A DNA stretch of 64,000 nucleotides from Lactobacillus sp. ESL0700 (GTDB taxonomy: Bacteria; Bacillota; Bacilli; Lactobacillales; Lactobacillaceae), in the NCBI RefSeq assembly GCF_029392095.1, contig NZ_CP113930.1, forward strand, positions 1,871,001 to 1,935,000, written 5' to 3'. Positions 47,380-56,601 of this stretch are shown here, piece by piece. Both the position numbers and the translations under genes were made by a program. Each line of letters opens with the position of its first letter. Position 1 is the first letter of the stretch. The notes under the pieces are model-generated. The model was not told where the DNA came from and ran no database searches. It saw only the letters and a list, made by a program, of their open reading frames with translations.

Positions 47380-48864
47380 TTAATTACCACTAGCTGCATA
47401 TTGGCCAGCCAGTCTTCCAAATGTTTGCGCATGACTACACGTCAAACCGGGCACTCTATCTTCATAAGAACCCCAAAAGAACCCACCAGAACAATTTCCT
47501 GCAGCATACAAACCAAAGATAGGATTACAATCATGATCCAATACTTGCATGCGATCATTGATATGAAGGCCATCTAACGTAGACAGTAAAACCCCACTAA
47601 ACCAGGCACCATAATATGGTGGCTTTTCTATCGAAACCAAACGGAACTTTTCTTTACCAAAATCAATATCATTACCTTCATCAGCTAATTTATTATAGCG
47701 ATTTACTGTTTTCATCAGTGTATCTTTAGGTAAATCTAGTTTACTTGCTAATTCTTCAATCGAATTAGCTTTTTTGACTAATCCTTTTTTTATCCTTTCA
47801 TCGTTCTGCGCGATTCTTTCGGGAACTGCTTTATTTCCTGGCCATCCAACTCTTGAGCAACCTAATGTGTGTAATTCCTTTAAATTTTCCATTAACTCTT
47901 GATTCCAAATTAATATTTCCATGTGTCCCGGCTGATGCATTAATGCATTCATATCAAATTGATATGGAGCACTTTCGTTAAAGAAGCGTTCTCCTTTAAG
48001 ATTTACTTTTAAAAATGGAAATGAGCCTAAATTATATTGATGATTCCGCCAATCTATAATATAGGTGTCTTTTGATTTAGTTCCTACTGGAACTAAACCT
48101 CTATCAAATATTATAGATGCAGCTTCTTGGTCTTTTGCAGCACCGATTTCGAGTGCAGCAATAATACCAGAACCATCATCACGAGGACTTTGAGTATAGC
48201 AACATTTATCTAGAACAGTAGGATTCCACTTCTTAAGGAGTTCTTTATTAGCACCGTATCCTCCAGTACATAATATTACAGCTTTACTATAAATTTTATA
48301 ATGCTCATTGGTTGTAACATCTAAAACTTTAGCACCTATTACTCTACCAGAATCATCAGTAATCAGGTGTTCTAATTTAGTATTATATCTATACTCTGCA
48401 CCCTTATTTTTAGCATATTCTATAACATATAATCCATAATTTTTATCATCAGACTTATCATCAATACTTACGTGATGTTCGGTAGGAAAAGCTCTATTAA
48501 TCATGGTTTCCCAATAAGCATCTGGTTCATTATAAAGATGCTCACCCCTAGGCCTTAATATCTTTTCTTCCAACCAATCTAAAGTTTCTCCCGACTTATT
48601 TATCCAAGTCCAAATAAGTTTTTGATCAACATTGTCTTGAGTAAAGGCCGTTAAATATTGAGCAAGGTCTTTTTTATTTATTTCTACACCTGCTTTTTTC
48701 TGTGCTTTAGTATTAACACCACCTAACCAATGTCGATATAAATGTTCGGTAGTACTACTTTTATCAATAACCAACACATGCTGACCTTTTTCAGCTGCTG
48801 CTGCTGCAGCAAAGCCACCAGCGTTTGAACCACCAACAACAATAACATCAAATTTATTATTCAT
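47380..48864 (-). CDS. FAD-dependent oxidoreductase, fumarate-reductase flavoprotein type
   Basis: 494 residues. FAD_binding_2 fold: the Rossmann loop VIVVGGSNAGGFAAAAAA at residues 6-23, a capping domain in the middle, and the C-terminal YAAGNCSGGFFWGSYEDRVPG then TFGRLAGQYA, where family members read AAGE-x-GG. It has no FMN-binding or haem domain, unlike fumarate or acrylate reductases with built-in electron entry. These enzymes reduce or desaturate C-C bonds in organic acids or steroids. It is co-transcribed with an SLC13-type permease (17 bp apart), so the substrate is probably an imported anion. I use the ATG at 48864 behind AAAGGAA. The gene is notably AT-rich. Confidence 0.82.
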   Translation of the reverse strand: MNNKFDVIVVGGSNAGGFAAAAAAEKGQHVLVIDKSSTTEHLYRHWLGGVNTKAQKKAGVEINKKDLAQYLTAFTQDNVDQKLIWTWINKSGETLDWLEEKILRPRGEHLYNEPDAYWETMINRAFPTEHHVSIDDKSDDKNYGLYVIEYAKNKGAEYRYNTKLEHLITDDSGRVIGAKVLDVTTNEHYKIYSKAVILCTGGYGANKELLKKWNPTVLDKCCYTQSPRDDGSGIIAALEIGAAKDQEAASIIFDRGLVPVGTKSKDTYIIDWRNHQYNLGSFPFLKVNLKGERFFNESAPYQFDMNALMHQPGHMEILIWNQELMENLKELHTLGCSRVGWPGNKAVPERIAQNDERIKKGLVKKANSIEELASKLDLPKDTLMKTVNRYNKLADEGNDIDFGKEKFRLVSIEKPPYYGAWFSGVLLSTLDGLHINDRMQVLDHDCNPIFGLYAAGNCSGGFFWGSYEDRVPGLTCSHAQTFGRLAGQYAASGN

Positions 48865-48881
48865 TTTATTTCCTTTCAGCA

Positions 48882-50162
48882 CTAAAGTGGATACATTACT
48901 TGCATAACAAAACTACTTAAAATACATAAAATAATTGCTAACGGTCCACCACATTTAAAAAAGTCTTTTAATGTATAGCCTCCGATTCCCATAATCAACG
49001 GTAAACTATGACAACCAACTGGTGTTAAAAAATTAAAAGCACTGGCCGTTGAAGCAGCAAGTACAGCCCCTCTGGGATCAAGCCCTAATTTTAAACACGT
49101 TAGTGTCCAAAGTGGAACCAAGATAGATATAGCAGCTAGTCCTCCAAGTAAGTTTGCAATAATAAAAGATACTGTAAAAAATAACCCCATCATTAAAAAT
49201 GGATTACTAATATTCTTAGCTATATTAGCCATTGCTGTACCAATTAAGTTACCTGCACCACTAGCTTGTAAAGCATCAGCTAGACCTAACATACTGGCTA
49301 TTAACAAAATTATATTTATATTTAAAGCTCCTAAAGCTTCTTTATTGCTTAAAACACCTGTAATAACAAGCATTAATGCTCCTGCAATTGCAATAATATA
49401 AGATTGTAATTTTAAGTATGAAGAAAGAATCATCAAAATAATGGTTACTGAGATAATAAAAATAGCAATAGCATTTTGGACTTTTGATAACTTATTTTTA
49501 TTCGAATTAGCTGTATCTTTTGACGACTCAGCAGCTAAATCTTTATTACTTATATTTGGTAATAACTTACTACTAAAAAATGTCATGTAAAGTATAATTA
49601 CTATCAAAAAAGGTATTCTAGAAATAAGAAAATCATTAATATTTATGGCTGTATGCGCACCAAGCTTTATCATAACGTTTGACCAAGACATATTTAGTGC
49701 TCCTATACCTAAAAACCAAGCACCTGCTGCTGATACAGCAACTACCTGAAAAGGATATAATAATTTGCTTTTCGACATACCAATATCGTCACAAATACCA
49801 CAAAGAATCGGTAACATGATTACTAGTGCAATAGTCCCATTAGATACGATTGCCAAAAGAGCCGCAATTATACAAGTAAAAAATGTTAATAATTTCGGCT
49901 TATTTTTAAAACGTTTAACTAAGCTAGCTGCACCAGACACAATGGTTGTCTTTTGAATTCCTTTACCAATTACAAACATTGCCGCAAATAAAATCACCGA
50001 TGTATTAGTTATTCCACCAAAAGCTTTTTCAACAGGTAAGATATTAAATATAACCAAGGCAAACATAACAGCTACCCCAATTAACGAAATAGGTACCTTG
50101 CCAGAAACAAACGCTATAATTACCGCTAAAAGTATGAGCACCGTTATCATCATTGCATTCAT
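48882..50162 (-). CDS. SLC13/DASS-type anion permease
   Basis: 426 residues, about 11 membrane helices in two repeats. Helix-loop motifs ATTSAT-like are seen as AAIVSNGTIALVIMLPI in the first half and ASTASAFNFLTPVGCHSLPLI in the second (S-N-x-x / T-A-S-x-x-P pattern of SLC13 and related ion transporters). Such carriers move di- or tricarboxylates or other anions. The ATG at 50162 is preferred, with AAAGGAG upstream; a TTG three codons earlier is the alternative. Its operon partner is the flavoprotein, and a LysR gene is divergent. The cargo is unknown. Confidence 0.8.
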   Translation of the reverse strand: MNAMMITVLILLAVIIAFVSGKVPISLIGVAVMFALVIFNILPVEKAFGGITNTSVILFAAMFVIGKGIQKTTIVSGAASLVKRFKNKPKLLTFFTCIIAALLAIVSNGTIALVIMLPILCGICDDIGMSKSKLLYPFQVVAVSAAGAWFLGIGALNMSWSNVMIKLGAHTAININDFLISRIPFLIVIILYMTFFSSKLLPNISNKDLAAESSKDTANSNKNKLSKVQNAIAIFIISVTIILMILSSYLKLQSYIIAIAGALMLVITGVLSNKEALGALNINIILLIASMLGLADALQASGAGNLIGTAMANIAKNISNPFLMMGLFFTVSFIIANLLGGLAAISILVPLWTLTCLKLGLDPRGAVLAASTASAFNFLTPVGCHSLPLIMGIGGYTLKDFFKCGGPLAIILCILSSFVMQVMYPL

Positions 50163-50212
50163 AATTAACAACTCCTTTCATTCAAAATATTTTGCTTTTT
50201 CACAGTTTGAAC

Positions 50213-50243
50213 ATGCATAAATTTATATCCTCCTATAATGCAT
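50213..50243. promoter_or_regulatory. Possible LysR operator in the permease/lysR intergenic region
   Basis: ATGCAT occurs twice (50213-50218, 50238-50243) around the palindrome ATAAATTTAT (50217-50226), between the divergent permease and LysR genes. Confidence 0.35.
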
Positions 50244-50345
50244 ATAAAAAAACAAACTTTTATTTACATGGTTGAGTTTAACAGTGCAAGTGGTTTATGA
50301 TTAGCCTTAAAAGTAATAAGAATATGATAAATCGGAATATTTAAT

Positions 50346-51263
50346 ATGAATTCAACACAAATAAAATGCCTAATATCTTTAGGAAAAACACTAAGTTTTA
50401 CAAAATCTGCTAAAGACTTATATTTATCACAGTCCACTGTTTCTAAAAATATTCATGGATTAGAAAAAGAATTAGATGTGAAGTTAATTTCAAATGTACA
50501 TAAGAAGCTAGAACTTACTAACGAAGGTAAATGCTTTTATAGAGCAGCTGTCAAAGTTGATAATGAATTAAGCAATACTATTTTAAAAATAAAGCAATCA
50601 AGTAAAATCAACAATAATAGAGTAATTATCGGCTTTTCAAATATACCTTTTGAACAAAAATATTTACCTTTATTTATTAAAAAAATGAACAAAACTAAAC
50701 AGTGGGGCATTCAATTAAAATCTACTAATGTTGCCAAGTTGGACGACATTGAAATGAAATTACGAAAAAGAGATTTGAATTTTATGCTTTATCAAGAGGA
50801 TTTTTTTAATAAAAATGAATTTGATTTTTCACCTTTAATTTCAGCAGGCTTTTCGGTAATTGTTAGAAAAAATAGTGCACTAGCTCAACTTAATAGAATA
50901 CCTATCTCAAAATTAGCTAAGCATAAAATATATTTATGGAACGGCAAAGTACCGCTAAAATCAGTAAGTCTTTTATATCAAAAAATTCAAATGTATTTAG
51001 GCGATGAGGCCTCACAAATTGAAATAATTAATAAAGCATCCTTTGCCAAAATCTTAGTTTCATCAGAATCCGGCATTGCTATTGTTCCCTCTTTTGTATA
51101 TGATCACGATAATTCAGATCTTTGTTATAAATATTTAGATTGTGACATAACTATTAATTACGGTATTGGGTATTTAAAATCAGAAAAAAAGCAAAAATAT
51201 TTTAAAAACATAACGTCTAAATTAAAAGAAGCAATTTTAATGGCCAAAAATGAATGGAATTAA
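50346..51263 (+). CDS. LysR family regulator of the flavoprotein-permease islet
   Basis: 305 residues with a typical LysR helix-turn-helix (CLISLGKTLSFTKSAKDL, LSQSTVSKNIHGLEKEL) and an effector domain unusually rich in lysine, asparagine and isoleucine, reflecting high AT content. It is divergent from the permease-flavoprotein operon, so it is the probable activator responding to the imported acid. The ribosome site is weak (GGAATA). The whole gene lies inside the segment bounded by the 139-bp repeats. Confidence 0.88.
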   Translation: MNSTQIKCLISLGKTLSFTKSAKDLYLSQSTVSKNIHGLEKELDVKLISNVHKKLELTNEGKCFYRAAVKVDNELSNTILKIKQSSKINNNRVIIGFSNIPFEQKYLPLFIKKMNKTKQWGIQLKSTNVAKLDDIEMKLRKRDLNFMLYQEDFFNKNEFDFSPLISAGFSVIVRKNSALAQLNRIPISKLAKHKIYLWNGKVPLKSVSLLYQKIQMYLGDEASQIEIINKASFAKILVSSESGIAIVPSFVYDHDNSDLCYKYLDCDITINYGIGYLKSEKKQKYFKNITSKLKEAILMAKNEWN

Positions 51264-51320
51264 ATTCTATATATTAAATTTGAGTGTAAAAATATTTAAA
51301 TAAAATCTAAATACCAAAAA

Positions 51321-51352
51321 AGTCCGTTAGAACTTTCAAGCTCTAACGGACT
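51321..51352 (-). terminator. Terminator shared by rpiR (minus) and lysR (plus)
   Basis: AGTCCGTTAGA / TCTAACGGACT perfect 11-bp stem with a ten-base loop; six T's follow on the minus strand, a weaker run on the plus strand. Confidence 0.8.
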
Positions 51353-51392
51353 CTTTATGTATAAAATTATTGTAAACTCGATCATAATAAAA

Positions 51393-51531
51393 TTTTTATG
51401 CCTTATTTTTCACGAAAAGTATAAAGATACATTTTCAAATACAAAACACTCGCAAAAATAAAGTAGGGATCTTTGACAGATAGGTACTGGCCGTCTGTAA
51501 CTTTTAATTCGACTGGATCAACAAAAATATT
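51393..51531. repeat. Direct repeat copy 2: 3' end of the intact rpiR gene
   Basis: 138 of 139 bases equal 47238-47376. It covers the last 43 codons of rpiR plus the stop and ten bases beyond. Confidence 0.95.
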
Positions 51532-52152
51532 GTAATTACTCAGGCGCGAAATTTCATTATCAACGCGTTCAACCACAGAGATGAATGGCACCCCGCTCGT
51601 TCGCAACTGTCTAGCAAACAATCTTGCGTTATCAGAAGTTCCCTTTAGCGTAATTAAAATCACAATGTCATCTTTAGTTAGCGACTTAGGTAATGACGAC
51701 AACTCATCAACACCTTCAATGAAGAAAATGGTGATATTAATCGTTAAGAATAACCGTCTAATTTCTTGAGCAATATTTCGCTGCAGCGTTCCTGTACCAT
51801 AGACAAAAACTTTTTTGCTTTTTAATAGTGCTCGACAAATATCCGTAAAGTCCTTGTTAATTATTTGTTCAACAAATTCATTAATTTGTACCTGATATTG
51901 ATGAAAAATATCCTCATCAATTCTAGGAACAATATTTTCCTGCTTGAGCAAATAGCGCATTTCTGAAAATCCTTGTAAAGAAATTCTTTTAGAAAAACGA
52001 ACGATTGCTGACGGCGATACGTTACATTTGGATGCTAGTTGTGTCAAATTTAATGATAAAACCGATTTTTTAGAAGATTTTATGACCTGCCAAATATGTT
52101 TATCAGTATCTGTAAGCCGCTCAAAGTTTTTAATTACTAGATCGTCAATCAC
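51403..52152 (-). CDS. RpiR family regulator
   Basis: 249 residues from a GTG at 52152, chosen because GGAGG lies eight bases upstream; earlier in-frame ATGs give an N terminus unlike the family. The N-terminal HTH_6 domain (LTQLASKCNVSPSAIVRFSK) is followed by a SIS sugar-phosphate binding domain (VFVYGTGTLQRNIAQEIRR, LITLKGTSDNARLFARQL). RpiR proteins sense sugar phosphates. It is the last gene of the manD-PTS-rpiR operon and likely controls it. Its final 43 codons are duplicated 4 kb away, where the islet begins. Confidence 0.87.
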   Translation of the reverse strand: MIDDLVIKNFERLTDTDKHIWQVIKSSKKSVLSLNLTQLASKCNVSPSAIVRFSKRISLQGFSEMRYLLKQENIVPRIDEDIFHQYQVQINEFVEQIINKDFTDICRALLKSKKVFVYGTGTLQRNIAQEIRRLFLTINITIFFIEGVDELSSLPKSLTKDDIVILITLKGTSDNARLFARQLRTSGVPFISVVERVDNEISRLSNYNIFVDPVELKVTDGQYLSVKDPYFIFASVLYLKMYLYTFREK

Positions 52153-52260
52153 CAGCACTACCTCCATTAAATGAACCATCATTAATAAAATAATTCGTTG
52201 ACTAATTGCATTGTCTGTCATTATTCTATCTATTTCAAGTACATTAAACAAAGAACCTGA

Positions 52261-54152
52261 TTATGCTAGGTACAACAAGTTTTCACTCGCATCTATTTGC
52301 TTTAGATTATCTTCCGGCTTTTCAACTTGATGGCCATTATTATCTGTAATAATCATGACTACTATCGGATCATAGCCAGCCTGTTTAATATTAGCTAAAT
52401 CCATTTTAATTAGCGGCTGGCCTTGTGTGACTTCTTCGCCCTGCTCAACCTCAGCAGTAAAGCCCTCGCCGTGCAGGTCAACTGTATCAATTCCTAAATG
52501 CAGCAAAATCTCACAGCCAGTCCGAGCATCTTTAAGTCCGATTGCATGCTTGGTCTTGGCTAGCATCACTACCTGACCCGTAACAGGTGAAGTTACTTCA
52601 CCAGTTGTCGGTTCAATCGCTATTGTTTTACCTAAAATCTCTTGAGCAAAAGTTTCATCTTTAATATCTTTAGCTGGCACAATTTGTCCTGTAACTGGAG
52701 CAACTATTTCACCAGAATTACTGTTTGTTGTTGCAACCGGCTCATCATTAGCAACATCCTTACCAGCTTTAGCTTGTTCCCACTCTTGAATCTTCTTATT
52801 AGGATCAAAGAAGAAGTAAACTAGTGAACCAGAAACTAACATCGCTGTAATATGAATAATAAAATAGTTAATCAATGCTTGTTTACTGTACAAATATGTA
52901 ACTAAACCCGGAATAGCAGCTACGCCCATGCCAGAACTTGCGGCATGCAGTAAACCAGCTACCATCCCTGAAACAGCACCACCACATAGAGCGAAGATAA
53001 ATGGCATCCCGAATTGTAAGTTAACACCAAAGATAGCAGGTTCAGTAATTCCCAAAAATGCTGGCAATGATGAAGAAGTGTATAGACTGCGCTTCTTAGC
53101 ATCCTTAACTTTCAATCCAGTTACTAGAGCTGCGGTTGCTTGGGCGATAATCCCACCAGTAATCATTGCGTTAAATTGGTTGAAACCAGTCGTAGCAAGC
53201 AGGCTAGATTCTAGGGCTAAGAAGATATGGTGCATCCCCGTAACCACAATTGCCTGTTGGGTACCACCAATAATTAATCCACCTAAACCAAATGGCAGAT
53301 TAATTACAGCCTTGGCAACAAACAAGATACCGTGTTCAATTTCCTGGCAAACTGGCCCAATAACTAACAGACCAAGTAATCCTGAAATCAGCAGTGTAAC
53401 AAACGGTGTAATTATTAAGTCTAAACTATCTGGAACTATCTTTTCAGCTTTTTCTCAATATATGCAGCTAGCATAACTACTACTAAGGCAGGTAAGACTG
53501 AACCGGCATAGCTAACAACATTGTCTTGAATGCCAAAGATATTAATCGTCAGTGCCTTTGCCGTCCCCTTAATAATATCGTTAGGGTTAGGCAAGAGCGG
53601 GTTAACTAACATCAAACCGAGGATTAAGCCCAATACTGGTGACCCACCAAATTGGCGCATTCCCGACCATGCAATTAAAACTGGTAGGAAAGTGAATGCT
53701 GTTTTCATCAAAACTGTGGCAATAGTCAATGCAGCTGGACTCATGTGAACATTAAATGCCGTCAAGCAGTTAATAATCCCACTGAATAATCCAGTTGCAA
53801 CTAAAGCAGGAATTACAGGGATAAAAATATCTCCCAAAATTCGGGACACTTTTTGTGGTAAGGACATGCCCTCATATTGACTAGCTTGCCCGCCATCTTG
53901 GTTATCGTTATTAGATACCAAATTGTAAATTCGGTCTACTAGCCCAGTACCCAAGATAACTTGGAACTGATCACCAGAATAAAATTCACCCTTAACGCCA
54001 GCAATTGAACTAATGCCGTCTTCATTAATCTTACTTTTATCAAACGGCGTAATTCTAAGTCTAGTTGAACAATGTGACACGTTCTTGATATTATTTTTTC
54101 CGCCTATGTTTGCCAAAATTTCTTTAGCAATATTACGATCATTGGTTTTCAA
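52261..54152 (-). pseudogene. Beta-glucoside-type PTS EIIBCA, broken by a frameshift
   Basis: Frame one (54152-53436) starts with TTG behind AAGGAGG and encodes EIIB (phospho-cysteine Cys28 in SHCSTRLR) and the first part of EIIC, ending CTG AAA AGA TAG. The next frame continues without a gap in the protein: KIVPDSLDLIITPFVTLLIS and so on, through the rest of EIIC (TSSSLPAFLGITEPAIFG) to EIIA with the phospho-histidine in EILLHLGIDTV. One base, probably an A of a poly-A run, is missing at 53441-53444 (TTTT on the plus strand). The bgl-type PTS would phosphorylate a beta-glucoside or related sugar during import. Loss of function, or a sequencing error in the homopolymer, are both possible. Confidence 0.85.
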
Positions 54153-54169
54153 CGTTCTTACCTCCTTAT

Positions 54170-55381
54170 TTATGGTCTAACGCAAGTGCCATCTGGCAAT
54201 CGGCTAATTGTCCAATCACTGGTCCAATCATCCTTAAATGAAATTTCCGGATATTCTTTAGCCGCTTCTTCATCAATATCGACGCCGATACCAGGGCGGT
54301 CATTAACATAAATATAACCATCACGAACAGTAGGTGTCCCCGGAAATACCCGATAAGTATTTTCCTTAATGCTATTGCTCCACTCCTGAACACCACAATT
54401 GTGTGAAGATAAACTCAATTGGGCATTGACAGCATGACCAATAGCTGACAAGTCTCCCGGGCCATGCCATGAAGTCTGGATGCCATACAAATCGGCAAAA
54501 GCAATTAACTTCCTGATTGGAGTAATACCACCAATCTGACTAATATGGCATCTGATAAAGTCAATGTCACGATCCTGAATTACCTTCATCCATTCGCGTG
54601 GATTATTAAACAATTCACCCATCGATAGAGGAACACTTGTCTGCTCCCTAACTCTACCTAACCAATCCATTTGTTCTAGTGGAACAACATCTTCCATGAA
54701 TAGCGGCGAGAACTTCTCCATTTTTCTTAAAAAAGTAATTGCCTGATTAGGCGTCAATCTCTCATGAACATCATGAATTAGCCTTATCTTGTCGCCGAAC
54801 ACATCATGAACCTTAGTAAAAGCTCGTAAAACTGTATCCATGTACAAGTACGGATCATAATAAACACCATCATTGGGCCCAGTCACTGGACCGTAATCTG
54901 AACCACCATAACCGTTAACTTGAACCCGAATATTAGTCCAGCCCTGGTCGACCTTACCTTGAACCTGCTTAACGGCATCATCTACCGAAGAAGCATCAAC
55001 ATGAGTATATGCAGGAATGGCATCGCGACATTTACCACCAAACAATTCATATAGCGGCATGTCAGCCAACTTACCCTTAATATCCCACAAGGCCATGTCA
55101 ATTCCTGCTACTGCATTATTGAGAACTGGACCATTGCGCCAGTAGGAGTTAGCTGTGCAGGCCTGCCAAATATCTTCAATATTGTTTGGGGATTTCCCAA
55201 TCAACATCGGCTTAAGATAGCTGTCAATTGCCTTCTTAACGACCTTGATTCTTTGAGTAAATGTTGCACACCCGACACCATAAATGCTTGGGTCATTTGT
55301 CAACACTTTGACGACCAATAAATTTATTCCTTCCGGAGCAGTGATAATGGTTTTAACATCTGTTATTACCAATTTCTTCAT
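54170..55381 (-). CDS. Enolase-superfamily dehydratase (ManD/RspA type)
   Basis: 403 residues, the ManD length. Mandelate racemase/muconate lactonising fold: N-terminal capping domain, then the barrel with metal ligands in LIHDVHERL, FMEDVVPLEQ, and MGELFNNP, and the catalytic HGPGDLSAIGHA segment. RspA-like enzymes dehydrate D-mannonate and/or D-gluconate to KDG (or 2-keto-3-deoxygluconate epimers); many have low activity and broad substrate use. It heads the operon with the PTS gene and rpiR. The window also has UxuA, so this may act on another sugar acid. AGAGGTGA lies upstream of the start. Confidence 0.83.
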   Translation of the reverse strand: MKKLVITDVKTIITAPEGINLLVVKVLTNDPSIYGVGCATFTQRIKVVKKAIDSYLKPMLIGKSPNNIEDIWQACTANSYWRNGPVLNNAVAGIDMALWDIKGKLADMPLYELFGGKCRDAIPAYTHVDASSVDDAVKQVQGKVDQGWTNIRVQVNGYGGSDYGPVTGPNDGVYYDPYLYMDTVLRAFTKVHDVFGDKIRLIHDVHERLTPNQAITFLRKMEKFSPLFMEDVVPLEQMDWLGRVREQTSVPLSMGELFNNPREWMKVIQDRDIDFIRCHISQIGGITPIRKLIAFADLYGIQTSWHGPGDLSAIGHAVNAQLSLSSHNCGVQEWSNSIKENTYRVFPGTPTVRDGYIYVNDRPGIGVDIDEEAAKEYPEISFKDDWTSDWTISRLPDGTCVRP

Positions 55382-55516
55382 GAATCACTTCACCTCTCGC
55401 TTTCTAAAACAATTTTTATTGTAAGGGCTTCCTCGAAAAATAGATATACTTCTTGACCATTTGAATTTTTACTTCGCAAGTTGAATAATTTTTTATTTCT
55501 TAAAAAATTTTTTAAA

Positions 55517-55548
55517 CAAAAAAAGAGCCTTACAACCGTAAGACTCTT
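55517..55548 (-). terminator. Terminator of kdgA-kdgK
   Basis: AAGAGCCTTAC / GTAAGACTCTT stem with one mismatch and a four-base loop; seven T's follow on the minus strand. Confidence 0.85.
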
Positions 55549-55566
55549 ACTCTTTTATAAAAATTT

Positions 55567-56592
55567 TTATCTTAACACACGCATATTGCTCTGCTTATCC
55601 ATTACCGCACGAATCTCCGCATCAGTAACCAAATTAAGATCGCCGCTAATTGTCAGCTTCAAAACGCTGGCAGCAATCGCATAATCAAGTCTATCTTGGG
55701 CACTGAAATCATGCAATAAACCATGCATTAACCCCGCACCAAAGGCATCGCCGGCAGCAACGCCTTCCCACACGTGCATCTTATAAATCGGTGTTTCATA
55801 AACTTGCCCGTGATCAATCATCAGCGCCATCCATTCCGAATCCTCAACAGAATGAATGTTGCGTAAGACGCTAGCAACTGTTTGACACTTAGGGTACTTA
55901 GCAGTGATGGCTTGCATCCCCTTGATAAAAGCATCTTTTTGTTCAATGCCGCGACTCATATCACCATCAAAAGCCTTGATACCCAGTGTTGCTTCAAAAT
56001 CTTCATCATTTGCCAAACAAACATCGACATACGGCATCAATTGTGCCATTGCCTGTTGCGCTTTTTCTGGAGACCACATTTTACCGCGATAATTCAGATC
56101 GCACACGACTTGAATATCATGGTCAAGACAATATTGACAGGCTGCTAATACCGCCTGAAACATTTCAGTGGAAACAGCGGGCGTAATTCCTGAGAAGTAG
56201 AAATAACTGGCATCCTGCAAAATTTCGGCCCAGTTATATTCGGCCGCCTTTGAAACTGCAAATGAACTACCAGCACGATCATAAACCACACTGGTGTTGC
56301 GAACACTCGCACCTTTTTCAAAGAAATAAATACCTAGTCTTGGGCCACCAATCCGCATTTCAGCTGTGTCGACACCATAGCGGCGCAAAGTTCCTAAGGC
56401 TGCTTGACCAACCGCATTTTGCGGTACTTTAGAAACAAACTGCGCATGATCGCCAAGTAATGACAAAGAAGTTGCGACATTAGCTTCCGCACCACCGTAA
56501 AGACCCGAAAAAGTATCAGTTTGGATAATCCGTTGGTTCTCTGCTGGCTTAAGCCGCAGCATCATTTCGCCAAAAGTTACTACCTTCTGCAT
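55567..56592 (-). CDS. kdgK: 2-keto-3-deoxygluconate kinase
   Basis: 341 residues, PfkB/ribokinase fold. Phosphorylates KDG to KDPG. Markers: VVTFGEMMLRLKP at the N terminus, YGGAEANVATSLSLLG, VCDLNYRGKMWSP, and the C-terminal anion hole GVAAGDAFGAGLMHGL (A-A-G-D-A-F with the catalytic Asp). The ATG at 56592 has AGGTGA upstream inside the end of kdgA; an ATG three codons earlier lacks a site. It is co-transcribed with the KDPG aldolase, whose stop lies ten bases before this start. Confidence 0.93.
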   Translation of the reverse strand: MQKVVTFGEMMLRLKPAENQRIIQTDTFSGLYGGAEANVATSLSLLGDHAQFVSKVPQNAVGQAALGTLRRYGVDTAEMRIGGPRLGIYFFEKGASVRNTSVVYDRAGSSFAVSKAAEYNWAEILQDASYFYFSGITPAVSTEMFQAVLAACQYCLDHDIQVVCDLNYRGKMWSPEKAQQAMAQLMPYVDVCLANDEDFEATLGIKAFDGDMSRGIEQKDAFIKGMQAITAKYPKCQTVASVLRNIHSVEDSEWMALMIDHGQVYETPIYKMHVWEGVAAGDAFGAGLMHGLLHDFSAQDRLDYAIAASVLKLTISGDLNLVTDAEIRAVMDKQSNMRVLR

Positions 56593-56601
56593 TCGTCTCA
56601 C

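Noticed and set aside
53441..53447. Programmed -1 frameshifting as the explanation for the split PTS gene
   Set aside because: The shift site reads CTG AAA AGA in frame, which is not an X-XXY-YYZ slippery heptamer, and no downstream pseudoknot or stem was evident. A one-base loss in the A run is simpler.
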